A stretch of DNA of 64,000 nt from CAIWHR01 sp963813415 (GTDB lineage: Bacteria; Pseudomonadota; Gammaproteobacteria; Burkholderiales; Casimicrobiaceae): the NCBI GenBank assembly GCA_963813415.1, contig CAWEYW010000003.1, positions 404,638 to 468,637 of the forward strand, read 5' to 3'. The notes below the pieces were generated by a model. The model was not told the DNA's origin and searched no databases. It saw only the letters and a list, made by a program, of their open reading frames with translations. Made by a program: the position numbers and the translations under genes. Below, piece after piece: positions 53,311 through 61,751 of the stretch (positions are counted from its first letter, which is position 1; each line of letters opens with the position of its first letter).

Positions 53311-55382
53311 GCATCACCGACAAGAACCTGCAGCTTTGCTCGTGCAATGGCACGATGCCGCTCGATCCCGACGGGCTTGCCAGGGCGCTCGGGCTCGATG
53401 CTCCGCCGGCGATCGCCACGTCGCTCTGTCAACGCCAGCTCGCGCAATACGGCGATGCGGTCAGTGGCGACGCCATCGTCGCGTGCACGCAGGAGTCCCG
53501 ACTGCTCGGCGAGGTCGCCGAGGAGGCGGGGCGCACGCACGCCCTGCGCTTCGTGAACATTCGCGAAACGGGTGGCTGGTCCGCAGAAGCGCGGGCCGCC
53601 ACGCCGAAGATCGCGGCGCTGCTCGCGATGGCCGCACTGCCCGAGCCGGAACCCGTTCCGGGCGTGTCGTACCGCTCCGCGGGACAACTCCTCATCGTCG
53701 GACCCGCGGATGCCGCGCTGCACTGGGCCGGCGTGCTGCGAGAACAGCTTGGCGTCACCGTGCTCGTCACCGGAAGAGCCACCGGCGCGGAACTGCCCGC
53801 CGAGCGTGCGTTCCCGGTCCTGTCGGGGGCCGTGACGCGCCTTGCGGGTTGGCTGGGGGCGTTCGAGGTCGAATGGCGCCAGGAGAATCCCATCGATCTC
53901 GACCTGTGCACGCGCTGCAACGCCTGCATCAGGGCGTGTCCGGAAGGGGCCATCGACTGGAGCTACCAGATCGATGCCGAGCGCTGCCGCTCGCATCGCG
54001 CGTGCGTGAGTGCGTGCGGCGCAGTGCAGGCGATCGATTTCAGCCGGCGCGATACGGCGCGCTCCGAACGCTTCGATCTCGTGCTGGACCTGCAGCGTGT
54101 GCCGCAACTGCGCATGCACCAGCCGCCGCAAGGCTACTTTGCGCCGGGGGCGGATGCGATCGCCCAGGCGCAGGCGGTCGCCGGGCTCGCGACGATGGTC
54201 GGCGAATTCGAGAAGCCGAAGTACTTTGCCTACAAGAGCGCCATCTGTGCCCACAGTCGCTCGCAGAAGCTGGGGTGCAGGCAATGCATCGACGTGTGCT
54301 CGACCGAGGCGATCCGGGCCGATGGCGATCACGTGCGCGTCGAACCGCATCTGTGCATGGGCTGCGGCGCATGCGCGACGGTATGCCCGTCGGGTGCCAT
54401 GACGTACGCCTTTCCCTCGATGTCCGAAACCGGTCGGCGCATCAGGACGCTCGTCGCGACCTACGGCGCCGGCGGCGGCCACGATGCGTGCATCCTCGTG
54501 CATGCCGAGGCCGGACGCGCCGTCCTTGCAACCCAGGCGCGTCGCTATCGGGGATTGCCCGCGCGGTTCGTTCCGTTCGAGGTCCATCACGTGGCATCGC
54601 TCGGCATCGACGCGTGGCTCGCGGCACTCGCGTATGGCGCGAGCCAGGTCGCGGTGCTCCTCACCGGCGAGGAAGCGCCCGAATACCGCGAGGCGCTCGA
54701 ACGCGAGATGCGCGTAGCTGACGCGATCGCCCAAGCGCTTGGCTACCAGGGCGAGCACTTCCGGCTGTTCGATGCGCAGGACGCGCGTGCGCTGGACGAC
54801 GCCCTGTGGAGCTGGCGCCCGGCGCTCGCGGTCCGCGCACCGGCCGTCTTTGCGCTCACCAACGACAAGCGCGCAAGCGCGGCGTTTGCGGTGGAGCACC
54901 TCGCGGGCCATGCACCCACACCGCAGGCCATCATTGCGCTGCCCGCCCGTGCGCCCTTCGGCACGATCACCGTGAACCGCGACACGTGCACGATGTGTCT
55001 GGCGTGCGTCGGAAGCTGCCCGGAAGGTGCGCTCCTCGACCATCAGGACGTTCCGCAACTGCGCTTCATCGAAAGCAAGTGCGTGCAGTGCGGGCTGTGT
55101 GCGACAACGTGCCCCGAGCAGGCGATCGCGCTGGAGCCGCGCCTCAATCTTCAGCCGGAGGCGAAGGCGCCGCGCGTCATCAACGAAGCGGCGATCTTCC
55201 ATTGCATCCGATGCGCCAAGCCGCTCGGCACCGAGAAGCTGATCGGCGCGATGCTCGCGAAGCTCGCCGGACATTCGATGTTTGCGGAGCCGGGTGCGCT
55301 CGATCGCCTCAAGATGTGTGCCGACTGCCGGGTGATCGATCTCATCAAGTCGGAGCAGAGCGTCGACGTGCGTCATGTCTGA
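53307..55382 (+). CDS. multi-cluster ferredoxin (polyferredoxin) of the formate dehydrogenase locus
   Basis: A 691-residue cytoplasmic iron-sulfur protein. Clear [4Fe-4S] motifs: C201/204/207/211, C350/353/356/360, C561/564/567/571 and C592/595/598/602. Two further sets are atypical: C227/233/237 and C314/324/327/331. The N-terminus has CSC (11-13), C41 and C60, an arrangement reminiscent of HdrA-type proteins. The C-terminus has two Cys-x2-Cys pairs (633/636, 671/674). Between the cluster domains, residues 390-480 resemble a small thiol/electron-transfer domain. No flavin or NAD motif is seen. It lies between DUF3306 and a TorD-like chaperone, overlapping both. Probably carries electrons to or from FDH or assists cluster assembly (inference). 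Confidence 0.85.
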   Translation: MSITDKNLQLCSCNGTMPLDPDGLARALGLDAPPAIATSLCQRQLAQYGDAVSGDAIVACTQESRLLGEVAEEAGRTHALRFVNIRETGGWSAEARAATPKIAALLAMAALPEPEPVPGVSYRSAGQLLIVGPADAALHWAGVLREQLGVTVLVTGRATGAELPAERAFPVLSGAVTRLAGWLGAFEVEWRQENPIDLDLCTRCNACIRACPEGAIDWSYQIDAERCRSHRACVSACGAVQAIDFSRRDTARSERFDLVLDLQRVPQLRMHQPPQGYFAPGADAIAQAQAVAGLATMVGEFEKPKYFAYKSAICAHSRSQKLGCRQCIDVCSTEAIRADGDHVRVEPHLCMGCGACATVCPSGAMTYAFPSMSETGRRIRTLVATYGAGGGHDACILVHAEAGRAVLATQARRYRGLPARFVPFEVHHVASLGIDAWLAALAYGASQVAVLLTGEEAPEYREALEREMRVADAIAQALGYQGEHFRLFDAQDARALDDALWSWRPALAVRAPAVFALTNDKRASAAFAVEHLAGHAPTPQAIIALPARAPFGTITVNRDTCTMCLACVGSCPEGALLDHQDVPQLRFIESKCVQCGLCATTCPEQAIALEPRLNLQPEAKAPRVINEAAIFHCIRCAKPLGTEKLIGAMLAKLAGHSMFAEPGALDRLKMCADCRVIDLIKSEQSVDVRHV

Positions 55383-56028
55383 CGCGGCCGCGATTTCGCT
55401 CGCCCATCCTCTCGCGCCGGAGGATCAGGCGCGCGCGGACCTCTACGCGCTGCTGGCGCGGCTGTACGCCGCTCCCCCTGATGCCACGCTGCTCGATCTG
55501 CTCGCGCGCGCATTGCCGATGGGTTTGCCGACCACGATCGATGCACTCGACAGCAAGGCCGCGCAGCTTGGCGGGAGTTGGGACGCGCTGCGCGCCGCCA
55601 GCAGCGTGATGGATGCCGAAGCGGCGGCCCACGAATATGCCGATCTCTTCGTCGGGGTTGGCAGGAGCGAGGTCAACCTGCATGCCTCGCACTGGCTGAC
55701 CGGCTTCATGATGGACAAGCCGCTGGTCGAGGTACGCGCGAGCCTTGCGAGACTGGGATTGGGCCGCAGGGCCGGCATCACCATGGCGGAGGATCACGTC
55801 GCCGCGCTGTTCGAGACGATGCGTCTTCTGGTCGCTGGACATGATGATCGTTCGCCGTCCCCCGTCGTCGATCAGCGGATGTTCTTCGAAGCGCACATTG
55901 CGCCATGGATCGAGCGATGTTGCGCTGCAATATCGCTTAATTCTGTTGCCAACTATTACCGCCGCGTAGCAGAATTCACTGATAGTTTCATGGCGCTCGA
56001 ACGTGACTCGTTCGCCATCGAGTCCTGA
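55375..56028 (+). CDS. TorD/DmsD-family molybdoenzyme chaperone
   Basis: A 217-residue all-helical protein of the TorD family (nitrate reductase delta/TorD superfamily). Features include RADLYALLARLYAAPPDA at the start, HEYADLFVGVG with the conserved His/Glu/Tyr near residues 85-90, and a C-terminus ANYYRRVAEFTDSFMALE. These chaperones bind the Tat signal of a molybdoenzyme until cofactor insertion is complete; the client here is surely FdhA, whose Tat signal is encoded 0.3 kb downstream. ATG 55375 overlaps the ferredoxin gene by 8 bp. Confidence 0.88.
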   Translation: MSDAAAISLAHPLAPEDQARADLYALLARLYAAPPDATLLDLLARALPMGLPTTIDALDSKAAQLGGSWDALRAASSVMDAEAAAHEYADLFVGVGRSEVNLHASHWLTGFMMDKPLVEVRASLARLGLGRRAGITMAEDHVAALFETMRLLVAGHDDRSPSPVVDQRMFFEAHIAPWIERCCAAISLNSVANYYRRVAEFTDSFMALERDSFAIES

Positions 56029-56060
56029 TAACACGTCACGCGGTCACTTCGGAGGTTGCA

Positions 56061-56321
56061 ATGAGCAAGCCCAGCAAGCCGGGTTCCGGCACGCCTGCGT
56101 CCGGATCGTCCCCTCTCGTCGCGTCCTCCTCCGCGGACTTGAAGCGTCGCCGCTTTCTGTTCTCGCTCACCGCGGGCGGGGCCGGCGTCGCGGCAGCAAC
56201 TGTGGCCGCGCTCCCCGCCGTGGCGGCGGTCGTGCCCGCCCCGCCTGACGCCGTTCCGGAGTCGTCCGGGTACCGCGAAACAGAACACGTGCGGGATTAC
56301 TACCGCACCGCAAAGCACTAG
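56061..56321 (+). CDS. small Tat-signal protein of formate dehydrogenase region
   Basis: An 86-residue protein consisting of a Ser/Pro-rich N-terminus, a twin-arginine signal (RRRFLFSL, 29-36), a hydrophobic Ala-rich core (37-56) and a short mature part ending SSGYRETEHVRDYYRTAKH. It matches the formate dehydrogenase region TAT target family. It has no enzyme domain; it may be a small structural subunit or export helper of the complex. ATG 56061 follows CGGAGG. It precedes fdhA by 14 bp. Confidence 0.88.
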   Translation: MSKPSKPGSGTPASGSSPLVASSSADLKRRRFLFSLTAGGAGVAAATVAALPAVAAVVPAPPDAVPESSGYRETEHVRDYYRTAKH

Positions 56322-56335
56322 GAGGAGGAAGGATC

Positions 56336-59240
56336 ATGCTGCTGACGAAAAAAAGCGACGACATTGCGGCAGCGGGTCCGCGTCTTCGCCGCCTCGCGGG
56401 AGCGAAGCTCTCGATGATGGATCGGCGAACGTTTTTGAAGCGTTCGGGTCTCGTTGCCGGGGCCGGGGCGTTCGCAAGTCAGCTTCCCTATGGCGCCATC
56501 GGCAAGGCCGAGGCCGCGAAGGAAGGTGAGGCCGTGAAGCGCGAGGTACACCGCACGGTGTGCACGCACTGCTCCGTCGGTTGTGCGATCGATGCCGTCG
56601 TCGAGAACGGCGTGTGGGTGCGCCAGGAGCCGGTGTTCGACTCGCCGCTGAATCTCGGGGCACACTGCGCCAAGGGCGCATCGATCCGCGAGCACGGGCA
56701 CGGCGAATACCGGCTGAAGAAGCCGATGAAGCTGGTCAACGGCAAGTACCAGGCGATCAGCTGGGACCAGGCGATCAACGAGGTCGGCGACAAGCTGCTC
56801 GCCTTGCGCAAGGAAGCCGGACCGGACTCCGTGTTCTGGGTCGGCAGCTCCAAGCACAGCAACGAGCAGAGCTATCTCATGCGCAAGTTCGTGTCGTATT
56901 TCGGCACGAACAACTGCGATCACCAGGCACGCATCTGTCACTCCACCACCGTCGCCGGCGTGGCGAACACGTGGGGTTACGGCGCGATGACCAATTCGTA
57001 CAACGACATGGGTAACACCAAGTGCGCGTTGTACATCGGCTCCAACGCGGCCGAAGCGCACCCGGTCTCGATGCTGCACATGCTGCACGCGAAGGAGAAC
57101 GGCGCCAAGATGATCGTCGTCGATCCGCGCTTCACGCGGACCGCCGCCAAGGCCGATGAATACGTGCGCATCCGCTCCGGCTCGGACGTCGCGTTCCTGT
57201 TCGGGCTGCTCTACCACATCTTCAAGAACGGCTGGGAAGACAAGCAGTACATCCACGATCGCGTCTACGGCATGGACAAGGTGCGCGACGACGTGATGGC
57301 CAAATGGACGCCGGATAACGTGGAGAACGTCACCGGCGTTGCCGAGGCGCAGATGTTCAAGGTCGCCGAGATGATGGCCAAGAACCGGCCATCGACGCTG
57401 GTGTGGTGCATGGGGCAGACGCAGCACTCGATCGGCAACGCCATGGTGCGTGCCTCGTGCATCGTGCAGCTCGCGCTGGGCAACATCGGCGTATCGGGCG
57501 GGGGCGCGAACATCTTCCGCGGCCACGACAACGTGCAGGGCGCCACCGACATCGGCCCCAATCCCGATTCGCTGCCGGGCTACTATGGTCTCGCCGCCGG
57601 TTCCTGGAAGCACTGGGCCACCGTCTGGGGCGTGCCGTACGACTGGATCGCCAAGCAATTCGCGCCCGGCATGATGGAAAAGCCGGGCATGACCGTCTCG
57701 CGGTGGATCGACGGCGTGCTCGAGAGGAACGAGCTGATCGACCAGGATTCCAATCTGCGGGCGACTGATCTACTGGGGTCACGCGCCAAACAGCCAGACG
57801 CGCGGCAAGGAAATGGTCGAGGCGATGCAGAAACTCGACCTCATCGTGGTCGTCGATCCGTATCCGTCGGCCACCGCCGCGATGGCCGCCATGGTGCGCA
57901 AGGACGGCGTTTACCTGCTGCCGGCATGCACGCAGCTGGAGACCTCGGGGTCAGTGACCGCGTCGAACCGCTCGCTGCAATGGCGCGAGCGGGTCATCAC
58001 GCCGCTGTTCGAGTCGCAAACCGATCAGGCGCTCATGTACGCGTTTGCCAAGAAGCTCGGGTTCGGCCCCGAGTTCGTGAAGAACTACAAGATGGTGAAG
58101 CCGGACGGCGACGCCAAGTTCGAGGAGCCGGAACCGGAGTCGATCCTGCGGGAGATCAACAAAGGCTGCTGGACGATCGGCTACACGGGACAATCGCCGG
58201 AGCGCCTGAAGCTTCACATGAAGAACATGGCGACCTTCGACGTGAAGACGCTGCGCGCCAAGGGCGGTCCCTGCGACGGCGATTACTACGGTCTGCCGTG
58301 GCCGTGCTACGGCACGCCGGAGATCAAGCATCCCGGCTCGCCGAACCTGTACACCCTCGAGCGCTCGATGATGGAAGGCGGCGGTTGCTTCCGGGCCAAC
58401 TTCGGCGTGGAGCGCGACGGCGTGAATCTGCTCGCCGAGGACGGCTCCTACCCCAAAGGCAGCGAGCTCACCACCGGGTATCCGGAGTTCGATCACGTGC
58501 TGATGAAAAAGCTCGGCTGGTGGGACGAGCTCACCGACGAGGAGAAGAAGGCCGCAGAAGGCAAGAACTGGAAGACGGACCTCTCCGGCGGCATCCAGCG
58601 GGTCACGATGAAGCATGGTGCGCATCCATGGGGCAATGCCAAGGCGCGTGCGCTCGTGTGGAACTTCCCCGACGGCATCCCGCAGCACCGCGAGCCCATC
58701 TACTCGCCGCGCCCGGATCTCGTCGACAAGTATCCGACCCACGACGACAAGAAGGCGTTCTGGCGCCTGCCGACGCTCTTCAAGACCGTGCAGGAGAAGA
58801 ACAAGAACATCTCCAAGGACTTTCCGCTCATTCTCACCAGTGGCCGCCTCGTCGAGTACGAGGGCGGCGGCGACGAGACGCGATCGAATCCGTGGCTCGC
58901 CGAGTTGCAGCAGGAGAATTTCGTCGAGATCAATCCGAAGGATGCGAACGACCGCGGCGTGCGCGACGGCGAGTACGTGTGGGTCAAGACGCCCACCGGT
59001 GCGCAGATCAAGGTCAAGGCGATGGTGACCGATCGCGTCGGCCCGGGTACGACCTTCGTTCCGTTCCACTTCGCGGGGTGGTGGATGGGCAAGGACATGC
59101 TCGAGTACTACCCCGAGGGTGCCCACCCCGTGGTGCGCGGCGAGGCCGTGAACACCGCCACGACGTACGGCTACGACTCGGTGACGATGATGCAGGAAAC
59201 GAAGACGACGCTCTGCCAGGTCGCGAAGACTACCGCCTAA
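56336..59240 (+). CDS. fdhA: formate dehydrogenase catalytic (alpha) subunit, frameshifted in this sequence
   Basis: The Mo/W-bis-MGD subunit that oxidises formate to CO2 in the periplasm. A strong RBS (GGAGGAGGAAGG) precedes ATG 56336. The Tat motif DRRTFLKRS (29-37) is followed by the [4Fe-4S] ligands C76, C79, C83, C111 and the active-site Cys201-His202 in HQARICHSTTVAG, so this is a cysteine, not selenocysteine, enzyme. The reading frame breaks after residue 476: an extra C at about 57765 (GCGACTGATCTAC where GCGATGATCTAC is expected) shifts the rest into another frame, which continues normally to 59240. Removing one base restores a 967-residue protein of normal family length with YWGHAPNSQTRGKEM at the junction. 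Either a sequencing/assembly error or a fresh inactivating mutation. Confidence 0.9.
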
Positions 59241-59277
59241 CGCGCCGCCACACGGGAAAGCCTGAGGAGAAGGAACG

Positions 59278-59937
59278 ATGGCTCGAATGAAGTTTCTGTG
59301 CGACGCCGAGCGTTGCATCGAATGCAACAGCTGCGTCACGGCGTGCAAGCAGGAGCACGACATTCCGTGGGGCGTGAACCGCCGGCGGGTCGTGACGATC
59401 AACGACGGCGTTCCCGGGGAGCGGTCCATCTCGGTGGCGTGCATGCACTGCTCGGACGCGCCGTGCATGGCGGTGTGCCCCGTGGACTGCTTCTACAAGA
59501 GCGACGACGGGGTCGTGCTGCACGACAAGGACCTGTGCATCGGCTGCGGCTACTGCTTCTACGCGTGCCCCTTCGGTGCACCGCAGTTTCCGCAGGCCGG
59601 CGCGTTCGGCGTGCGCGGGAAGATGGACAAGTGCACCTTCTGCGCTGGCGGTCCGGAGCCGGACGGATCGGAAGCCGAGTACCAGAAATACGGTCGCAAT
59701 CGCCTGGCCGAGGGCAAGCTCCCGGTCTGTGCGGAGATGTGCTCGACCAAGGCGCTGCTGGGTGGCGACGGTGATGCGGTGGCCGACATCTACCGTCAGC
59801 GCGTGGTGACGCGCGGCAAGGCTGCTGAAGTGTGGGGGTGGGCGACCGCGTATGGGCGTCCCGACGCGCCGAGCGGCCAGCCTGGCGCACAGCCGCCGCA
59901 GCCACCCCAGACTCCGCCCGGAGGCACGAAATCATGA
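59278..59937 (+). CDS. fdhB: formate dehydrogenase iron-sulfur (beta) subunit
   Basis: A 219-residue ferredoxin-type subunit with four [4Fe-4S] sites: C13/16/19/23, C55/58/63/67, C87/90/93/97, and the fourth formed by CTFC (about 118-121) with CAEMC (about 152-156). It moves electrons from FdhA to the cytochrome b subunit. The C-terminal about 30 residues are Pro/Gln-rich. There is no signal peptide, so it is presumably exported with FdhA by the Tat route, as in related FDH complexes. ATG 59278 follows GAGGAGAAGGA. The stop overlaps the next small lipoprotein gene (ATGA). Confidence 0.94.
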   Translation: MARMKFLCDAERCIECNSCVTACKQEHDIPWGVNRRRVVTINDGVPGERSISVACMHCSDAPCMAVCPVDCFYKSDDGVVLHDKDLCIGCGYCFYACPFGAPQFPQAGAFGVRGKMDKCTFCAGGPEPDGSEAEYQKYGRNRLAEGKLPVCAEMCSTKALLGGDGDAVADIYRQRVVTRGKAAEVWGWATAYGRPDAPSGQPGAQPPQPPQTPPGGTKS

Positions 59938-60164
59938 TTACGCGCAGCATCATCGCCGGCGCGCTGCTGATGGCAGCGACCGCATTCCTCCTGAGCGGCT
60001 GTGGCGAGCGCCCGCAGGTCGTGCAATACAAGCAGGGGCGCTATCAGGGCAAGCCGGACACGCCGGCATACCAGGGCGCCCCGTTCAATGGCGACCGCAA
60101 GCAGTGGGATGACGCCATCCGCACGCGCAACCAGTACCAGAACGAGTACAAGCGGATCGGCTGA
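59934..60164 (+). CDS. small lipoprotein of the formate dehydrogenase operon
   Basis: A 76-residue protein with a hydrophobic signal and lipobox LLSGC (acylated Cys23), then a short charged mature part (YKQGRYQGKPDTP, APFNGDRKQWDDAIRTRNQYQNEY). It overlaps the fdhB stop (ATGA) and precedes the cytochrome subunit gene, so it is an integral part of the operon. It may anchor or stabilise the complex on the periplasmic face. Function not known. Confidence 0.8.
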   Translation: MITRSIIAGALLMAATAFLLSGCGERPQVVQYKQGRYQGKPDTPAYQGAPFNGDRKQWDDAIRTRNQYQNEYKRIG

Positions 60165-60181
60165 CGGGTCCTGGAGGAAGC

Positions 60182-61240
60182 ATGCGCAGCAACTCGATCG
60201 TCCGACTGGCGGCGGTGGTCGCGGCCGCGGTCTGTTTCGCGAGTGTCGCCGCGGCGCAGTCGCCTGCGGTCAATCAGAAGGAAGGCGACTTCGCGCAGGC
60301 ACAGCAGCAACGCCAGCTCGTGCAGCCGTACAACAACGCTCCCGTGTGGAAGGAGGTCCGCTCTGGCCTGCCGCAGACCACCAGTGTCCCGGGGCGTGAA
60401 ACCAATGTGCTGATCCAGCCCGGCGGACAGACCTGGCGGGCGGCCCGCATTCCGGTATCGACCACCGGCGGGTTCGTCTTCGCGCTCGCGCTGCTGGGCA
60501 TCGTCGTGTTCTACACCTGGCGCGGGCCAATCGTCACGCACGAGCGTCCCACGGGCCACCTCATCCGCCGCTACACCGCTGTCGAACGGACCGTGCACTG
60601 GACGGTGGCCATCACGTTCGTCATTCTGGGCCTTACGGGTCTCGTGATCACCTTCGGCAAGGCGGTGCTGCTGCCCCTCATCGGATACACGCTGTTCTCG
60701 TGGCTCGCCATCCTGGCCAAGAACCTGCACAACTTCACGGGCCCGATCTTTTCGATGGCATTGCCGATCATGATCGTCGTGTTCCTGCGCGAGAACCTGC
60801 CGCGCGCGTATGACTGGGTCTGGATCAAGCGCTTCGGTGGCTTGCTCGACCGCACGGGCGCGGCTCGCGTGCCGTCAGGCAAGGCCAACGCCGGACAGAA
60901 GGGACTGTTCTGGCTCATGGTCGTCGCGGCGGGGCTCACGCTGGTCGTTACCGGGCTCATTCTCGACTTTCCGAATTTCAACCAGACGCGCCAGACGATG
61001 CAGCTGGCCAACGTGGTGCACATGATCGCCGGACTGGTCGGCGTCACGCTTGCCAGCGCGCACATCTATCTCGGCACCATCGGCATGCGTGGCGCCTACG
61101 AGGCCATGCGCTACGGGTACGTGGACGAGAGCTGGGCGCGCGAGCACCACGAATACTGGTACCAGGAAGTGATGCACGAGAAGGCGGCTCAGGGCCTTGC
61201 TGTGGCCCCGGACCTGCCGCCGCGCCATCACGCCGCATGA
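60182..61240 (+). CDS. fdhC: formate dehydrogenase cytochrome b (gamma) subunit
   Basis: A 352-residue membrane subunit that carries heme b and reduces quinone. It has an N-terminal signal peptide (VRLAAVVAAAVCFASVAAAQ), a periplasmic segment of about 70 residues, a first TM (about 95-111) and then the four-helix cytochrome b core (about 130-310). His residues in ERTVHWTVA, KNLHNFTGP, NVVHMIAG and ASAHIYLG are the likely heme/quinone ligands. The N-terminal periplasmic extension is longer than in E. coli FdnI and is typical of FDH3-type gamma subunits. ATG 60182 follows CTGGAGGA. Confidence 0.93.
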   Translation: MRSNSIVRLAAVVAAAVCFASVAAAQSPAVNQKEGDFAQAQQQRQLVQPYNNAPVWKEVRSGLPQTTSVPGRETNVLIQPGGQTWRAARIPVSTTGGFVFALALLGIVVFYTWRGPIVTHERPTGHLIRRYTAVERTVHWTVAITFVILGLTGLVITFGKAVLLPLIGYTLFSWLAILAKNLHNFTGPIFSMALPIMIVVFLRENLPRAYDWVWIKRFGGLLDRTGAARVPSGKANAGQKGLFWLMVVAAGLTLVVTGLILDFPNFNQTRQTMQLANVVHMIAGLVGVTLASAHIYLGTIGMRGAYEAMRYGYVDESWAREHHEYWYQEVMHEKAAQGLAVAPDLPPRHHAA

Positions 61241-61256
61241 TCGACAAGGAAGGACG

Positions 61257-61670
61257 ATGACGACGACGACATGGAAAGCAGTGCTCACGGCCGGGCTGGT
61301 CGTGGCGACGTTCAGCGTGGCAGTGGCGAAGCTGCCGCCGCCGCCACCGATGGACGAGAAGGCCAAGGTGGCAGCGGAGGAAAAGAAGGCGAAGGACGCT
61401 GCCGCGGCGGAACTCGCCAAAGCCCAGCTCGCCAAGGCCGAGGACCGCGTCGCGGCCCGCTACATCGCGGACCAGAAGGCCAAGGGCATCACGGTGCATC
61501 CCTCGCCGATGGCATCGACCGGCACCGGGGCCGTCATGACGGCCCAGGGCAACACGCCCACGGGAGCGGCCACCGGTCAGTCCGCCGAAGCCAAAGGCCC
61601 TGCCAAGCCGGCCGGGGCCGCAGCCGCCGCGACCGGACCCGACGCCTCGAAGGATACGAACAAGAAGTAG
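61257..61670 (+). CDS. small exported Lys/Ala-rich protein, last gene of the fdh operon
   Basis: A 137-residue protein with a signal peptide (TWKAVLTAGLVVATFSVAVA), a PPPPP run, a Lys/Ala/Glu-rich helix (about 33-75) and a low-complexity Gly/Ala/Thr tail ending DTNKK. No catalytic motif. It begins 16 bp after the cytochrome gene with AAGGAAGGAC as RBS and is followed by a strong terminator, so it belongs to the operon. Function unknown; a periplasmic accessory of the FDH complex is the simplest guess. Confidence 0.72.
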   Translation: MTTTTWKAVLTAGLVVATFSVAVAKLPPPPPMDEKAKVAAEEKKAKDAAAAELAKAQLAKAEDRVAARYIADQKAKGITVHPSPMASTGTGAVMTAQGNTPTGAATGQSAEAKGPAKPAGAAAAATGPDASKDTNKK

Positions 61671-61693
61671 CGCCGCGCTTCGGCTCGGATCAG

Positions 61694-61721
61694 GACAGGG
61701 CGCGCAGCCCTGTCTTGTTTT
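61694..61721 (+). terminator. rho-independent terminator of the fdh operon
   Basis: GACAGGGC (61694-61701) and GCCCTGTC (61707-61714) form an 8-bp perfect stem with a 5-nt loop, followed by TTGTTTT. It lies 24 bp after the last fdh-operon gene. Confidence 0.88.
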
Positions 61722-61751
61722 GAGGCCCCCGGTAGAGGTGGCGGCGCGAAG

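Noticed and set aside
53247..55376. Minus-strand ORF of 709 codons antisense to the polyferredoxin gene
   Set aside because: Shadow frame of a gene whose Cys motifs and start/stop overlaps with neighbours are convincing.
56930..56950. Selenocysteine codon / SECIS element in fdhA
   Set aside because: The active-site position is a normal Cys codon (Cys201), and no in-frame TGA occurs there.
57760..57775. Programmed ribosomal frameshift in fdhA
   Set aside because: No slippery heptamer, stimulatory stem or internal SD-like signal was seen, and homologues are read in one frame.
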